A stretch of 64,000 nt of DNA, taken from assembly GCA_964389925.1 (NCBI GenBank), contig CAYMGE010000023.1, positions 3,361-67,360 on the forward strand, read 5' to 3'. Made by a program: the position numbers and the translations under genes. The notes beneath the pieces were generated by a model. It ran no database searches and had not been told where the DNA came from. It saw nothing but the letters and a program-made list of their open reading frames with translations. Every line of letters starts with the position of its first letter. The first letter of the stretch is position 1. Below, in pieces: positions 8,147 through 17,061 of this stretch. Origin of the DNA: CALECP01 sp964389925. Its GTDB lineage: Bacteria > Chloroflexota > Anaerolineae > Promineifilales > Promineifilaceae.

Positions 8147-11100
8147 TTATCTATGTCGCAAGTAGCGTCGCGTCGTGATTCCCACCGTCACGCTAGCCAG
8201 TCCAACAAGCAACCAGAGTGCGAGCGTTGAATACGTTGTTGCCGCATTTGTGAGCAGTGCAATGGCGGTTGGAATGATCGAGTCGGGGTGAACCCAATCG
8301 GCCGATGGCCCCGTCCGTATCGTCACTGGAATCTCAATCATCTCACCATTATCCCCCGCAATCAGAATGACATCACTTGCATAACCGCTGCTGGCACGAA
8401 TGCGACTTGGATTTGCCGTCACTGTCAGTTCATCGCCATTTTGGTCAAGCGTCAGCCATGCCGCCGCTGTGCGTGCTGTCCAGTTGATACCGCCTGTACC
8501 AACGTTTGAAATCGTCACTGTGCGTGGGGGTGCGGTTGTCGCGTCATCAGCCAGATGCCAGCCTAAGCGATTCGGCCCGACAGTCAAATCAGCTTCATGA
8601 TACCCAATTTTGTCGTTGATGATGACCGTAAGGTCGGCTCGGCCGCTTTGTCCAAACCCGTTATCCACCTGTAGTGAGACGCGATGCGTGCCAACTGGCA
8701 ACAGAAAGGCCGTGTACGCATTGCCACCGTTCGGGTTAACCGCTTGACCGTTGATTGACCAATTCATATTCTGCGCTGGGATGTTGCCCTGAATGTCCAG
8801 CACGTCGGCAAAGAAGTTGATCGGCGTACCGTAGGGAACCTCGTGCAGGTGCATTGGCTCAAGAAACTGAACGGTCGGCGGTTGGTAAGGCATCGCTAGC
8901 GGTGCGCTCAACGCCTGTCCCGTGCGGAGGCCATCGTTGGCGATGACGCGGAACTGTGCAAATGAACTGCCCGGCATGTCAGCAAGGTCAAGCGAGATGC
9001 TGTTGGCACTCAAGCCGAGCGCGTGCGCCGTATAGGTCGTGCCACCGTTGGTTGTATAGTAGACATCGTAGGTCAGCGGGTCGCCGTCAAGGTCGTTGCC
9101 AACCCAGCTCACATCAACTGTTGTCGTCTGCACATTGGCGACGATGTTGCTAACGGTCGGTGCGTTTTTGCTCAAGCCCAATGTTTTCAACTCTTTGTCA
9201 TGTCGTGCATCGATGATGACAATTTTTGCGGTATCGGCCGGGAACGGCACAACGATCCTAAACGCATCTGTCCCCGATTCCTCTGTTTCATGATGACCCT
9301 CTGTGTCAAAGTCATAGCTTGCCAGCAAGGTGTTGTTGTCACTGTAAAATTTAGCTTGGTAATGGTCACCTGTGGGCAGTCCGTAAGAGCCTGCGCTGTC
9401 CCACAATGTCGAGGTGGCGATGATTGCGTTAGATTGCGACTCGACGATGTAGCCAAACAGAGCGATGTAGGCATCTCCAGCATTGACGGGAGCGGGAGGC
9501 GCATGTCGGCCGCCACCATCGGCCGTCAGCGTGTCAAAAATGTTCTCATAGTTGTAGTCGCTGATCCACTGATTGTCACAGTAGCCCATAAAGTCCGTCC
9601 ACTGATCGTTGGGCAAAACCGTTGGTGGCAACAGCGGGTTAAGACCGACAGAACCAACGTCAAAGCCCCACATGCTGCCTGCACCGATGCTCAAATCGGC
9701 GCGTGGGAAGCTGCCGTCCTGATTGCTGTGACCACATTCATCATTCATGCCCTGTGGATGACCAGCCGTGACGCTGTGTCCCACCTCGTGACCCATGTAG
9801 AAATCGGCCGAGCTGCCGTCAAAATCCCAGCCAAACGTCGCCGTTCCTGCTGGGCCGGCCGAGATGCGTCCGCCTGTCGCTGCGCCACGTGGGAATGGGG
9901 TATCGGGGTTGCCCGGCTCATGATAGAGCATACTGTAAATGAAGGTCGCTGCGTCCCATCCTTCTGTCTCGCGTAGTTCGGCCGCTTTTGGGTTGACATA
10001 GTAGGTTGCACAGAAATTGGCATCGATTGGGTCGCCTTGACCGTTGACAAGCTCATCACACTCATCGGCCGTTTGCAGAATGCGCGAGCCAAGCCCTTCA
10101 TCAAAAATCGTGCGTTCCGTTATATTCAAGTTGCTAGAGCCAATCGGATAGGCACGACGGAACCATGAGCGCGTTTGGGCGACATCTTCTATAGCACGGG
10201 GCGCATACATCGTACCGTTTGATTCATATTCCCAGAGCAGTAGATGCACGGGCAGGTCAGGGGATTCGCGCATCTCAAACGTCTGCGTCGTCATCGTGTT
10301 GTTGCCATAAGTCGGCTCGGTGGGAATCTGATTGGGGTTGACAACGGCTCGCAAGCGCAGACTGCTATCATCGATCCAGTCTTGTGGGATGTCGAAGTAA
10401 AAGGCGTGTTCAAAAACGGCGCGGTCAGGAATGTCCTGCACGGTCATATAGTTTAGGTCGGGGACGAGGGGGCCTGAGATAACATTGCCATTGCCGTCGA
10501 CGCGATACAGTTCGGCCGCAATCCCCGCGACATCTGAGCCATCCGCATTGACGTGTACGCGAACACCTGTCCATTTACCTTGAATCAACTCGATAGATTG
10601 CGCCCAATCTTGAATGCCCTGCGTCACTTCGATGCGCGTGATCGCCACGTCGATGACAGGCAATGCAGCAGCATCGCGGGGGAGACGTTTGAGCAAGCCA
10701 TTTTCATGCCAAAATAGGTAGTTGTCATTGGGGCCGCCTAGACGCAGGTCGAGACCAAACCCGACGAATGATGCTTCGTTCTGGGGGACATTCGGCAAAC
10801 TGTAGAGCAGTTCGACCGATGAACCATCGCGCCCCATACGATAGAGTCCAAAGTCATAAAAGGTGTCTAGTCCGTCCTTCATCTCACGCCGTTCAAAAAA
10901 GTAAACGTAGTTATCATCAACCTGTAGTTCGGTGATCTCAACGTTGGCAAGTGGGCTTTCATATATTTTTGTGCCACCTGCACCTTCAGGGAAATGCCAA
11001 ATTGCGTCCGTCTTTGCCACAAAAATGTGGTCGGTTCCACACCCGTTGGGGCAAACATCGGCCGAAAATACCGACACATCACCTGTCGAGCTAATCCCGC

Positions 11101-11779
11101 CGCCGTTGATCGGCCGTTGGCGCAACACATCATCGACAACCGACATCCACAACACGCGCTCGCCCGTCACCCAGAGACGACTCGCAAAGTTGGCTCCCAA
11201 TTCAGCGGGGGTGACGATCGTTTCGACGGTTGGTAGGACAATAATGTTATCTGGCTTCTGAATGCGAAGGATACCGATGTCGTGGTGCAACAGATAGACC
11301 CAATTGCCGACCTCACGCACAACTGCACCGGAAACGGCCGAGCCGTGATTGTAAATGACTTGGGGTATATCGCCGGGGTTGGCCTCAACGGACAAGCGCA
11401 CGACCCCATCGTGGTAGCGGCTCATCCAGTAGAGATAATCTTCATCGGCCGCGACGTTGGAGCCTAAGTCGCTATCATCGGTGCAGGGCGTTGTATTGTC
11501 AACACCGTAGACATCACGGGTGAGACCGCCCATGCCGGGAACGCGAGAAATGAGGGTGTTGTAGTCAAATGAAGCATTGGCAGTGCGCCCTTCGGGGCAG
11601 AAGTTCCAAAACCAATACCAAACTTTGGCATCATTGGTTGTGATGTCATCGATGCGATCTTGGCTGACGAGAACATCGGGGGCGGCATCGGGGGCGGCCG
11701 ATGCCGGCTGATGTTGCACATTGGCAAAAAATGCCAACAACAGCGCGAGAAACATAAAAAATCGAATTCGTGTAAACAT
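8147..11779 (-). CDS. Large secreted metzincin-like protein with C-terminal membrane anchor
   Basis: 1210 residues. A signal peptide is clear: FTRIRFFMFLALLLAFFA, ending near SAAP. The first 370 residues resemble a repeat or propeller-like region with alternating YLYWMSRY / YVYFFERR / YLFWHENG stretches. Around residue 660 is HEVGHSVTAGH, the HExxHxxxxxH zinc spacing of metzincin peptidases, and 70 residues on DFMGYCDNQW could be the Met-turn. Ig or fibronectin-like segments follow (PTVSNIVANVQTTTVDVSWV; PPTVQFLEPMHLHEVPYGT), then SNVGTGGINWTARTAAAWL, which resembles a BACON-type domain. A single helix (ALWLLVGLASVTVGI) and RRYLRHR end the protein, so it is probably surface-anchored. No LPxTG is present. 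Peptidase activity is inferred from the motif only. Confidence 0.72.
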   Translation of the reverse strand: MFTRIRFFMFLALLLAFFANVQHQPASAAPDAAPDVLVSQDRIDDITTNDAKVWYWFWNFCPEGRTANASFDYNTLISRVPGMGGLTRDVYGVDNTTPCTDDSDLGSNVAADEDYLYWMSRYHDGVVRLSVEANPGDIPQVIYNHGSAVSGAVVREVGNWVYLLHHDIGILRIQKPDNIIVLPTVETIVTPAELGANFASRLWVTGERVLWMSVVDDVLRQRPINGGGISSTGDVSVFSADVCPNGCGTDHIFVAKTDAIWHFPEGAGGTKIYESPLANVEITELQVDDNYVYFFERREMKDGLDTFYDFGLYRMGRDGSSVELLYSLPNVPQNEASFVGFGLDLRLGGPNDNYLFWHENGLLKRLPRDAAALPVIDVAITRIEVTQGIQDWAQSIELIQGKWTGVRVHVNADGSDVAGIAAELYRVDGNGNVISGPLVPDLNYMTVQDIPDRAVFEHAFYFDIPQDWIDDSSLRLRAVVNPNQIPTEPTYGNNTMTTQTFEMRESPDLPVHLLLWEYESNGTMYAPRAIEDVAQTRSWFRRAYPIGSSNLNITERTIFDEGLGSRILQTADECDELVNGQGDPIDANFCATYYVNPKAAELRETEGWDAATFIYSMLYHEPGNPDTPFPRGAATGGRISAGPAGTATFGWDFDGSSADFYMGHEVGHSVTAGHPQGMNDECGHSNQDGSFPRADLSIGAGSMWGFDVGSVGLNPLLPPTVLPNDQWTDFMGYCDNQWISDYNYENIFDTLTADGGGRHAPPAPVNAGDAYIALFGYIVESQSNAIIATSTLWDSAGSYGLPTGDHYQAKFYSDNNTLLASYDFDTEGHHETEESGTDAFRIVVPFPADTAKIVIIDARHDKELKTLGLSKNAPTVSNIVANVQTTTVDVSWVGNDLDGDPLTYDVYYTTNGGTTYTAHALGLSANSISLDLADMPGSSFAQFRVIANDGLRTGQALSAPLAMPYQPPTVQFLEPMHLHEVPYGTPINFFADVLDIQGNIPAQNMNWSINGQAVNPNGGNAYTAFLLPVGTHRVSLQVDNGFGQSGRADLTVIINDKIGYHEADLTVGPNRLGWHLADDATTAPPRTVTISNVGTGGINWTARTAAAWLTLDQNGDELTVTANPSRIRASSGYASDVILIAGDNGEMIEIPVTIRTGPSADWVHPDSIIPTAIALLTNAATTYSTLALWLLVGLASVTVGITTRRYLRHR

Positions 11780-12349
11780 GGTCTATTCTCCTTTGATTTA
11801 CGACTCATCATTCATACATCCCAAATCGTAAATCGCTCAAACTAATTCCAGTTGGTTGTTTGCAATGGAACTATTATAAAAGATAGGAGCTCAGAAAGGT
11901 CTGACAAACCGTAAGAAAAATTAGGGTAACGAATACTATAACGGGACTTCAATGAGATGATTAGAGAGACTGTAAAACAACGCACTTGAGCGCGTTTTGC
12001 ATATCAGCCTTTGGCAAATGCGAGGTTGAAAATCTTGTATGATGAGTTGTTCAATGAATGTCAGATGAGTGAGAAGAAAAAGGGGCAATGCGGTAACGCT
12101 TGCATCGATTACTTGAAAACAGGCCAACTGGCTTTATAAGAGCGTATCACGCGACTGGTAGCGAGATATGTTACCGCATTGCATCTTTCAAGCAGAGAGT
12201 ATAACAGATTATTTGTGCTTATATGTGCGACCTTGTGGCACAGTGTGCCACTCCAAGCAGGCTTGTGATTAGTTGTGCTAGGATACTAGTGAGTGGAGAT
12301 ATACCCGGTGATAATAGATAAAAGTCGTTCTTTGTGAGAGGTTGGGTGC
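11780..12349. other. 570-nt regulatory gap with two inverted repeats, no gene seen
   Basis: This divergent gap holds a 13-bp perfect inverted repeat (GCAATGCGGTAAC at 12085-12097; GTTACCGCATTGC at 12170-12182) and a 17-bp palindrome at 12235-12251. A 63-codon leftward frame at 11936-12127 has no ribosome site or family resemblance, and I do not call it. Confidence 0.5.
12235..12251. promoter_or_regulatory. 17-bp palindrome GTGGCAC-AGT-GTGCCAC, likely operator
   Basis: Two exact 7-bp arms around a 3-nt centre lie about 100 nt upstream of the STAND gene start. The size and symmetry are those of a dimeric helix-turn-helix repressor site. The cognate regulator is unknown; the sigma-like HTH at the N-terminus of the STAND protein is one candidate. 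Confidence 0.45.
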
Positions 12350-13813
12350 ATGACTGAAAATACAATACTACCGATCAAAACCTTTTCCCCTGAAGAATTA
12401 CATGACAGAGTTCATGCAGCGTTGAGGGCGTGGGAGAAGGTGCATACAGACTTTGGTGATTTGTTGGATGACCTGTTGCTTTTTCGTGAAGCGTATACGG
12501 CCAGTTCGGATCAGATGGAAGCCCTTCCTCGTATGACCACCAATCAACTGTTGCGGGAGGCAATTGATCGCCTTGCCGAACAGAGCGAATCCCACGCTGC
12601 TATTTTGCGCCATCGCTTTATCTCAGGAGACAAGCTGCGCCGCACGGCCGCGCTCTTGAATTTGACAATTGATCAAGTTCGCAAGCGTCAGCGTGATGCA
12701 ATTGAGCAGTTGGCGACTATCCTTGCCTATGACGAATCTTATTTGCGTCATCTGCGCGTTCACGAAGTTGAAAGCACGCTACCGCCCTCAACCTACACCA
12801 CCTTATTTGGCTTTGATGAAGCACTCGATGTTTTGCTCACCGAGCTTTTGCATCTCAAATCGTCGTGGGTACTCGCCATTATGGGCATCGGCGGGATCGG
12901 AAAAACGGCGTTGGCTGATGCGCTGATGCGCCGTGCCATTCGCCATTTTCGCTTTCATGAATACGTTTGGCTGCGAGTCGATCCCAACGACTTTGATCAG
13001 GGGCGCGTCGATTTCGAGAGCGCAATCGACCTGCTCGCCCATCGTCTGGCAGAGCAGATCGCGCCAGAAGTGGCAGGAAACGCGCCGATGAACGAGCGGC
13101 TGATTCGCGTGCGACAAGTCTTGAAGGAAACGCCACATCTGATCGTGATCGACAACTTGGAGACGCGCTCTAGCACGGCTTACCTGATGCGACAGTTGCA
13201 AGAGTGGGCAAATCCGAGCAAGTTTTTAGTGACAACGCGCATTCGGCCGATTGGTGAAGCGTCAATCTTTAGCTACACGCTCGATGAATTGAATGAGCGG
13301 GATACGGCCGAGTTGATCCGCCACCATGCCCTTTCGATTGGTCAAAAAGATTTGGCACAGGCAACAGATTCACAAGCGCAATACATCTATGACGCAGTGG
13401 GCGGCAACCCTCTCGCCCTCAAAATGGTGATCAGCCTCGCCGCCACGATGCCCATTTCGCTCATCTTGGATGACCTCCATTTGGTACATACGCCAGAGGT
13501 AGAGGAACTCTACAATCGCATCTATCAGCGTGCATGGATGGCTATCACCCCCGTCCAGCGGCTACTGCTTCAATCAATGCCGCTCATTGCCGAAACGGGC
13601 GGGACGTTGACGCAACTCAAGGCGATTAGCGGGCTGGCAGATCATGAACTATGGCCTGCGATTAATGAACTAGTCAATCGCTCGCTGATCGAGCTACGTG
13701 GAACTACTTGGGATCAAAGCTATGGCATTCACCGCCTGACTGGCTCATTTTTACAGACAAACATCAATCGTTGGGAGGACGACGACGATGAGGATGAGGA
13801 ATTACTCGTATGA
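12350..13813 (+). CDS. STAND (NB-ARC) ATPase with N-terminal sigma-like helix-turn-helix
   Basis: 487 residues. Residues about 80-130 (HAAILRHRFISGDKLRRTAALL, then NLTIDQVRKRQRDAI) look like a sigma-70 region 4 type HTH. Residues about 150-420 are an NB-ARC nucleotide-binding module: Walker A GIGGIGKT (about 178-185), Walker B HLIVIDNLE, a sensor-like KFLVTTR, and GGNPLALKM corresponding to the GLPL motif. A winged-helix part follows, and the tail is very acidic (EDDDDEDEELL). STAND proteins act as nucleotide-controlled switches. The usual C-terminal sensor repeats are missing here but are supplied by the next gene, which overlaps by 4 nt. The pair therefore looks like a split STAND regulator. 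The target is unknown. Confidence 0.82.
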   Translation: MTENTILPIKTFSPEELHDRVHAALRAWEKVHTDFGDLLDDLLLFREAYTASSDQMEALPRMTTNQLLREAIDRLAEQSESHAAILRHRFISGDKLRRTAALLNLTIDQVRKRQRDAIEQLATILAYDESYLRHLRVHEVESTLPPSTYTTLFGFDEALDVLLTELLHLKSSWVLAIMGIGGIGKTALADALMRRAIRHFRFHEYVWLRVDPNDFDQGRVDFESAIDLLAHRLAEQIAPEVAGNAPMNERLIRVRQVLKETPHLIVIDNLETRSSTAYLMRQLQEWANPSKFLVTTRIRPIGEASIFSYTLDELNERDTAELIRHHALSIGQKDLAQATDSQAQYIYDAVGGNPLALKMVISLAATMPISLILDDLHLVHTPEVEELYNRIYQRAWMAITPVQRLLLQSMPLIAETGGTLTQLKAISGLADHELWPAINELVNRSLIELRGTTWDQSYGIHRLTGSFLQTNINRWEDDDDEDEELLV

Positions 13814-15018
13814 ACGTCAACGCAACATTTGCGGGGATGGTCGAGCGTAATCTGCTCTTTTTCGTAGATATGACGCAGGGGCTGGATGAGACAAATTATG
13901 ACGCGCTCGACCCATACCGCGACAATCTATATCGCGCCATCAGCTTTGGCGCACAATCGCCCAATGATAACTTGACGGCCGCGCTGCTCGTATTGAACTG
14001 CACCCTTTATATAGAACAACGCTGCAACTATCGGCATTGGGCAAAACTAATTACACGCATAGCGAACCGCTATCAATCAGATGATTCTGTCACGCTTGCG
14101 AAGTTGTTAAGTACGATGGGTTATTTTCGCTATCAAGCGGGGGAGTTGAAGAAGGCGGAGCAAGCCTATCATAGCGCGGAGAAAATTGCGCTCCAGTCAG
14201 AAGACAACTTAGCCGTCGCAACAGCTTGGTACTATCTAGGCATTATGCACTATCAGCGTAATGAAATTGATTCGGCAAAATTGCTGACAACTCGATCACT
14301 GGGGATTCTACAAGAACTCAAACGTGATTCTGAATCATTAAAACTATTGGGATACCTTCTAAATTTGTCCGCCCTCATCAAGATGGAAGCTGGTGAATTC
14401 GCAGCAGCCGAAAATGATCTTTTGTTTGCGTCAGAAACACTTACTCAGAATGCTAGTCAGCCACACCACTTTATTCGCTATAACCTAGCTAAACTACGAA
14501 TTCATCAAAATCGCTTTACAGATGCAGAAAACCTTTTGAAAACTCAGATTGATTACTGTACACACAATGACTTACCAGCTTCCTATGCAAAGACGATCAC
14601 CCGATTAACATACTTATATATCAAACAAGAGAAATGGACTGATGCACTAGAGGCATGTATACAGTTAGATATTGTTGATCTACAGAAAAGAGGTCATCTA
14701 ATTGAATTCGCAATGGCGAAGAATAATCTTGGCTATATTCATTTTCGTCTGAATTATTTCGAGAAAGCTGAAGCATATTTGATCGAGGCAGTGCAAGCGT
14801 GGAAACTGCTTCAACACGATCTTGAAATAGCCAATAGTCTAGCTTCATTAGCTTCAGTTCAATTAGCTCAACGTATGTTTACAGCTTGCAAGTTAAGTTG
14901 TACTCAAGCAATGAAGCACCTCAACCGCTCTTCTCAAGAAAGTGTGAGAGCAACTGAGGTGCATGAAGAGATTCTCGAGATTTTACGCTCATTAGAAGAA
15001 CGTACTACCTTTAATTAG
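13810..15018 (+). CDS. TPR-repeat protein coupled to the STAND ATPase
   Basis: 402 residues of helical repeats of the tetratricopeptide type, for example ELKKAEQAYHSAEKIALQSEDNLAVATAWYYLG..., FAAAENDLLFASETL, RFTDAENLLKTQIDYC and YFEKAEAYLIEAVQAWKLL. No enzymatic domain is seen. It starts inside the STAND stop codon (ATGA overlap), which implies coupled translation. It could provide the ligand- or partner-sensing repeats that STAND proteins normally carry in cis. Base composition becomes more AT-rich after about 14300 and the CGGCCG palindrome is absent from there to the end, which may reflect a different history for the 3' part. Confidence 0.82.
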   Translation: MNVNATFAGMVERNLLFFVDMTQGLDETNYDALDPYRDNLYRAISFGAQSPNDNLTAALLVLNCTLYIEQRCNYRHWAKLITRIANRYQSDDSVTLAKLLSTMGYFRYQAGELKKAEQAYHSAEKIALQSEDNLAVATAWYYLGIMHYQRNEIDSAKLLTTRSLGILQELKRDSESLKLLGYLLNLSALIKMEAGEFAAAENDLLFASETLTQNASQPHHFIRYNLAKLRIHQNRFTDAENLLKTQIDYCTHNDLPASYAKTITRLTYLYIKQEKWTDALEACIQLDIVDLQKRGHLIEFAMAKNNLGYIHFRLNYFEKAEAYLIEAVQAWKLLQHDLEIANSLASLASVQLAQRMFTACKLSCTQAMKHLNRSSQESVRATEVHEEILEILRSLEERTTFN

Positions 15019-15137
15019 CCCAGTCCAAATCCGCCACTACCATCACCTCCGCCTAATAACCCTATAGTTGTAGCAACACCACACACCGCAAAGACTGACA
15101 TAGAAACGTACAAATTGAATAGTTTATTGCGAGACAT
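15015..15137 (-). CDS. Small 40-residue hydrophobic peptide with glycine-rich tail
   Basis: An ATG at 15137 on the minus strand follows AGGAG with 7 nt spacing (AGGAGAACAAAAATG). It encodes 40 residues: a basic start MSRNKLF, a hydrophobic stretch of about 18 residues (NLYVSMSVFAVCGVATTIGL), then the tail GGGDGSGGFGLG and a stop at 15015-15017. It ends inside the last codons of the convergent TPR gene (4-nt overlap). The good ribosome site and the membrane-helix or signal-like profile argue that it is real. It could be a small membrane peptide or an exported signal read by the adjacent STAND-TPR pair. I do not recognise a family. Confidence 0.6.
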   Translation of the reverse strand: MSRNKLFNLYVSMSVFAVCGVATTIGLLGGGDGSGGFGLG

Positions 15138-15294
15138 TTTTGTTCTCCTAATTTTTTGCACTTCACAGTTGTTATCTGTGAGTGCGTGTTTTCGATTTCG
15201 TTAATAACAGAATAAGGGAAAGGGGCAGCAACAGCCTGACCGCATTCTGAAAGATTTCTGAAAACAAAAACCCAACAAAATTAGGAGTTTTAAG

Positions 15295-16665
15295 ATGTTA
15301 GAAAGATCGGTTAATAGAATGACGATGGCAACGTTTCGGCCGAAAGCGGCTCAACAACTGGCAGAGTGGATTACAGAAGCGAGTTGTGGTTTATTGATTG
15401 GATTACCGAGTACTGGTAAAAGGCGACTCTTGACAACTCTCAGTCGAGAACCGCAGGCATTACAATCATATTTGTCAAACAAAGTGCGCTGCGTAATACC
15501 ATTGGCAATTGATTTAGCACCACTGGCAAGCGCAGATGATTTTTGGCGCATCCTGTTGAGAACCTTAAACGAAACAAATGACTCTATTTGTACTGATTTG
15601 CGAAGGGTCATTCAGACTGTTTTCGAGGCAAATGTCCACAATCACGATAGCTTTGGCTTACAAACGGCAGTGCGTGGGCTGATTGAGCGGCTATGCCAGC
15701 CGGATGTACGCATTGTTGTGATTGTGGATCGCTTCGGCCGATTTTGTCGTCAAGGCAGCGACACCGTCGCCGACGCGCTTTACGATCTACATATCGCTTT
15801 TCCCCACAATGTCTGCCTGTTGGCTGGCGTGCAGCGCGAAGTCGCTTACCCCGCTGGCAAAATGCGTCTGGGATCACTATTTACGGGACAACAGTTTTGG
15901 CTGGGTGGGATGGCGAGCAACAACGCGGCGACGAATCTTCTCCATCATCAACTCACGCACCTCGATCCTTGCCCCAAGCTACTCGAACAGCTCGCCCAAC
16001 TGTCGGGCGGCTTTCCCGCCCTGCTCAACGCCTTTGCCGACTGGCGGCGCAGCGTCCAGTGGGATTGGGTGGCAGATGATTGGCAAACGAATCTCTACGA
16101 CTATCAGCCGGTTCAAAATGAGCTACAGCGATTGTGGGAAGCATTAACGCAAACGGAACGTTCGATCTTATCTGATTTGGAGCTGCTCAAGCCGAATCGC
16201 TATGCGAAATTTGAGCGACAGTATCGCAGTTATTTGTGTGGCTTCGGCCGTAAAGGCGTTTGTGTCTACAAAAATAGTCGTTGGCACATATTTAGCGATC
16301 TGTTTGCCCGCTTTATCCGTGACTCGCGCCACACTGTGCGCGGCAACATCTGGTTCAACGTGCGCGACGACACCTACTATCAAGGTAACCAGCCGCTCGA
16401 TGGTCTTTCGCCACGTGCTGAGGCCGCCCTCGCCTACTTTCTGGCACATCCCTACAAAAAGTGCGAGAAAGATCAGCTGATCGAGCATATTTGGGAAACG
16501 CCTTATGTCACGGACGACAGCGTGTATCAGGTCATCCGTGAGCTGCGGCGCGTCTTGGAGCCAGATGCACGCAACCCCTGCTACATTTTTAACCATCGCA
16601 GCTTGCGAGGGGGGCGTTATCAGTTTTTTCCGGAAGGTCGGCCGAAAGATCGTATGTTGATTTGA
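15295..16665 (+). CDS. P-loop ATPase with C-terminal OmpR-type winged helix
   Basis: 456 residues started at the ATG at 15295, preceded by TTAGGAG at good spacing. Residues about 10-270 are a STAND/AAA-like ATPase: Walker A GLPSTGKR (about 36-43) and Walker B IVVIVDRFGRF. Residues about 350-450 form a winged helix of the Trans_reg_C type: DGLSPRAEAALAYFLAHPYKKCEKDQLIEHIW, then DDSVYQVIRELRRVLEP, then GGRYQFFPEG. The DNA-binding domain is C-terminal, the reverse of the usual SARP/LuxR-STAND order. The gene at 27224 has the same plan. It is probably a transcription factor gated by ATP binding. It lies divergent to the small peptide gene and just upstream of the SdrD-like adhesin, which it may control (inference). 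Confidence 0.8.
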   Translation: MLERSVNRMTMATFRPKAAQQLAEWITEASCGLLIGLPSTGKRRLLTTLSREPQALQSYLSNKVRCVIPLAIDLAPLASADDFWRILLRTLNETNDSICTDLRRVIQTVFEANVHNHDSFGLQTAVRGLIERLCQPDVRIVVIVDRFGRFCRQGSDTVADALYDLHIAFPHNVCLLAGVQREVAYPAGKMRLGSLFTGQQFWLGGMASNNAATNLLHHQLTHLDPCPKLLEQLAQLSGGFPALLNAFADWRRSVQWDWVADDWQTNLYDYQPVQNELQRLWEALTQTERSILSDLELLKPNRYAKFERQYRSYLCGFGRKGVCVYKNSRWHIFSDLFARFIRDSRHTVRGNIWFNVRDDTYYQGNQPLDGLSPRAEAALAYFLAHPYKKCEKDQLIEHIWETPYVTDDSVYQVIRELRRVLEPDARNPCYIFNHRSLRGGRYQFFPEGRPKDRMLI

Positions 16666-16675
16666 GCGAGAAAGC

Positions 16676-16795
16676 AGCTTTGCCGCAAAACCCTCACCCC
16701 CCGTCTCCCGCGCAAAGGATATTGCGTGAGGCGAGAGGGAGAGCATGCTTCTTACTCCCGCCTTTGGGCGGGGGCGAGGGTTTTACACTTTCCTG
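16676..16795. repeat. Dispersed GC-rich repeat containing GCTTTGCCGCAAAACCCTC
   Basis: The stretch from 16676 begins AGCAGCTTTGCCGCAAAACCC followed by a C-run, then two G/C-rich imperfect palindromes (around TCTCCCGCGC...GCGTGAGGCGAGAGGG and CTCCCGCCTTTGGGCGGGG). The same block, AAAGCGGCTTTGCCGCAAAA then CCCTC and a C-run, occurs at 57949-58030 inside the start of hisC. It looks like a small non-coding mobile or REP-like repeat. Confidence 0.65.
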
Positions 16796-17061
16796 TACCA
16801 CAAACAATTTTACTTTCTGTCTACCTTACAACGTTCGTTCAAGACGGCAAAAAACAGAGTGAAAACCGTTCTCAATAGTACCCAAAGGCTATATCGTTGG
16901 CTCTTTTGGTCGCCTAACATGCGTTTTGTGTTTGACTCAGGGACATCAACATTGTCACAGGTCTGTGACGCATAAATACAATAGAGCCAGTCTCGCTCAT
17001 GCGCGTTTTGGTTCAGACTGCAATGGTAGGGGACTGCCAAGTAACATCTAGGAGTGACGGT

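Noticed and set aside
11936..12127. 63-codon leftward ORF in the gap before the STAND gene
   Set aside because: No ribosome site, no family resemblance, and it overlaps one arm of an inverted repeat.
16676..16795. GC-rich palindromes read as a terminator of the ATPase gene
   Set aside because: There is no U-tract, and the same block recurs inside the hisC frame, so it is a dispersed repeat first.
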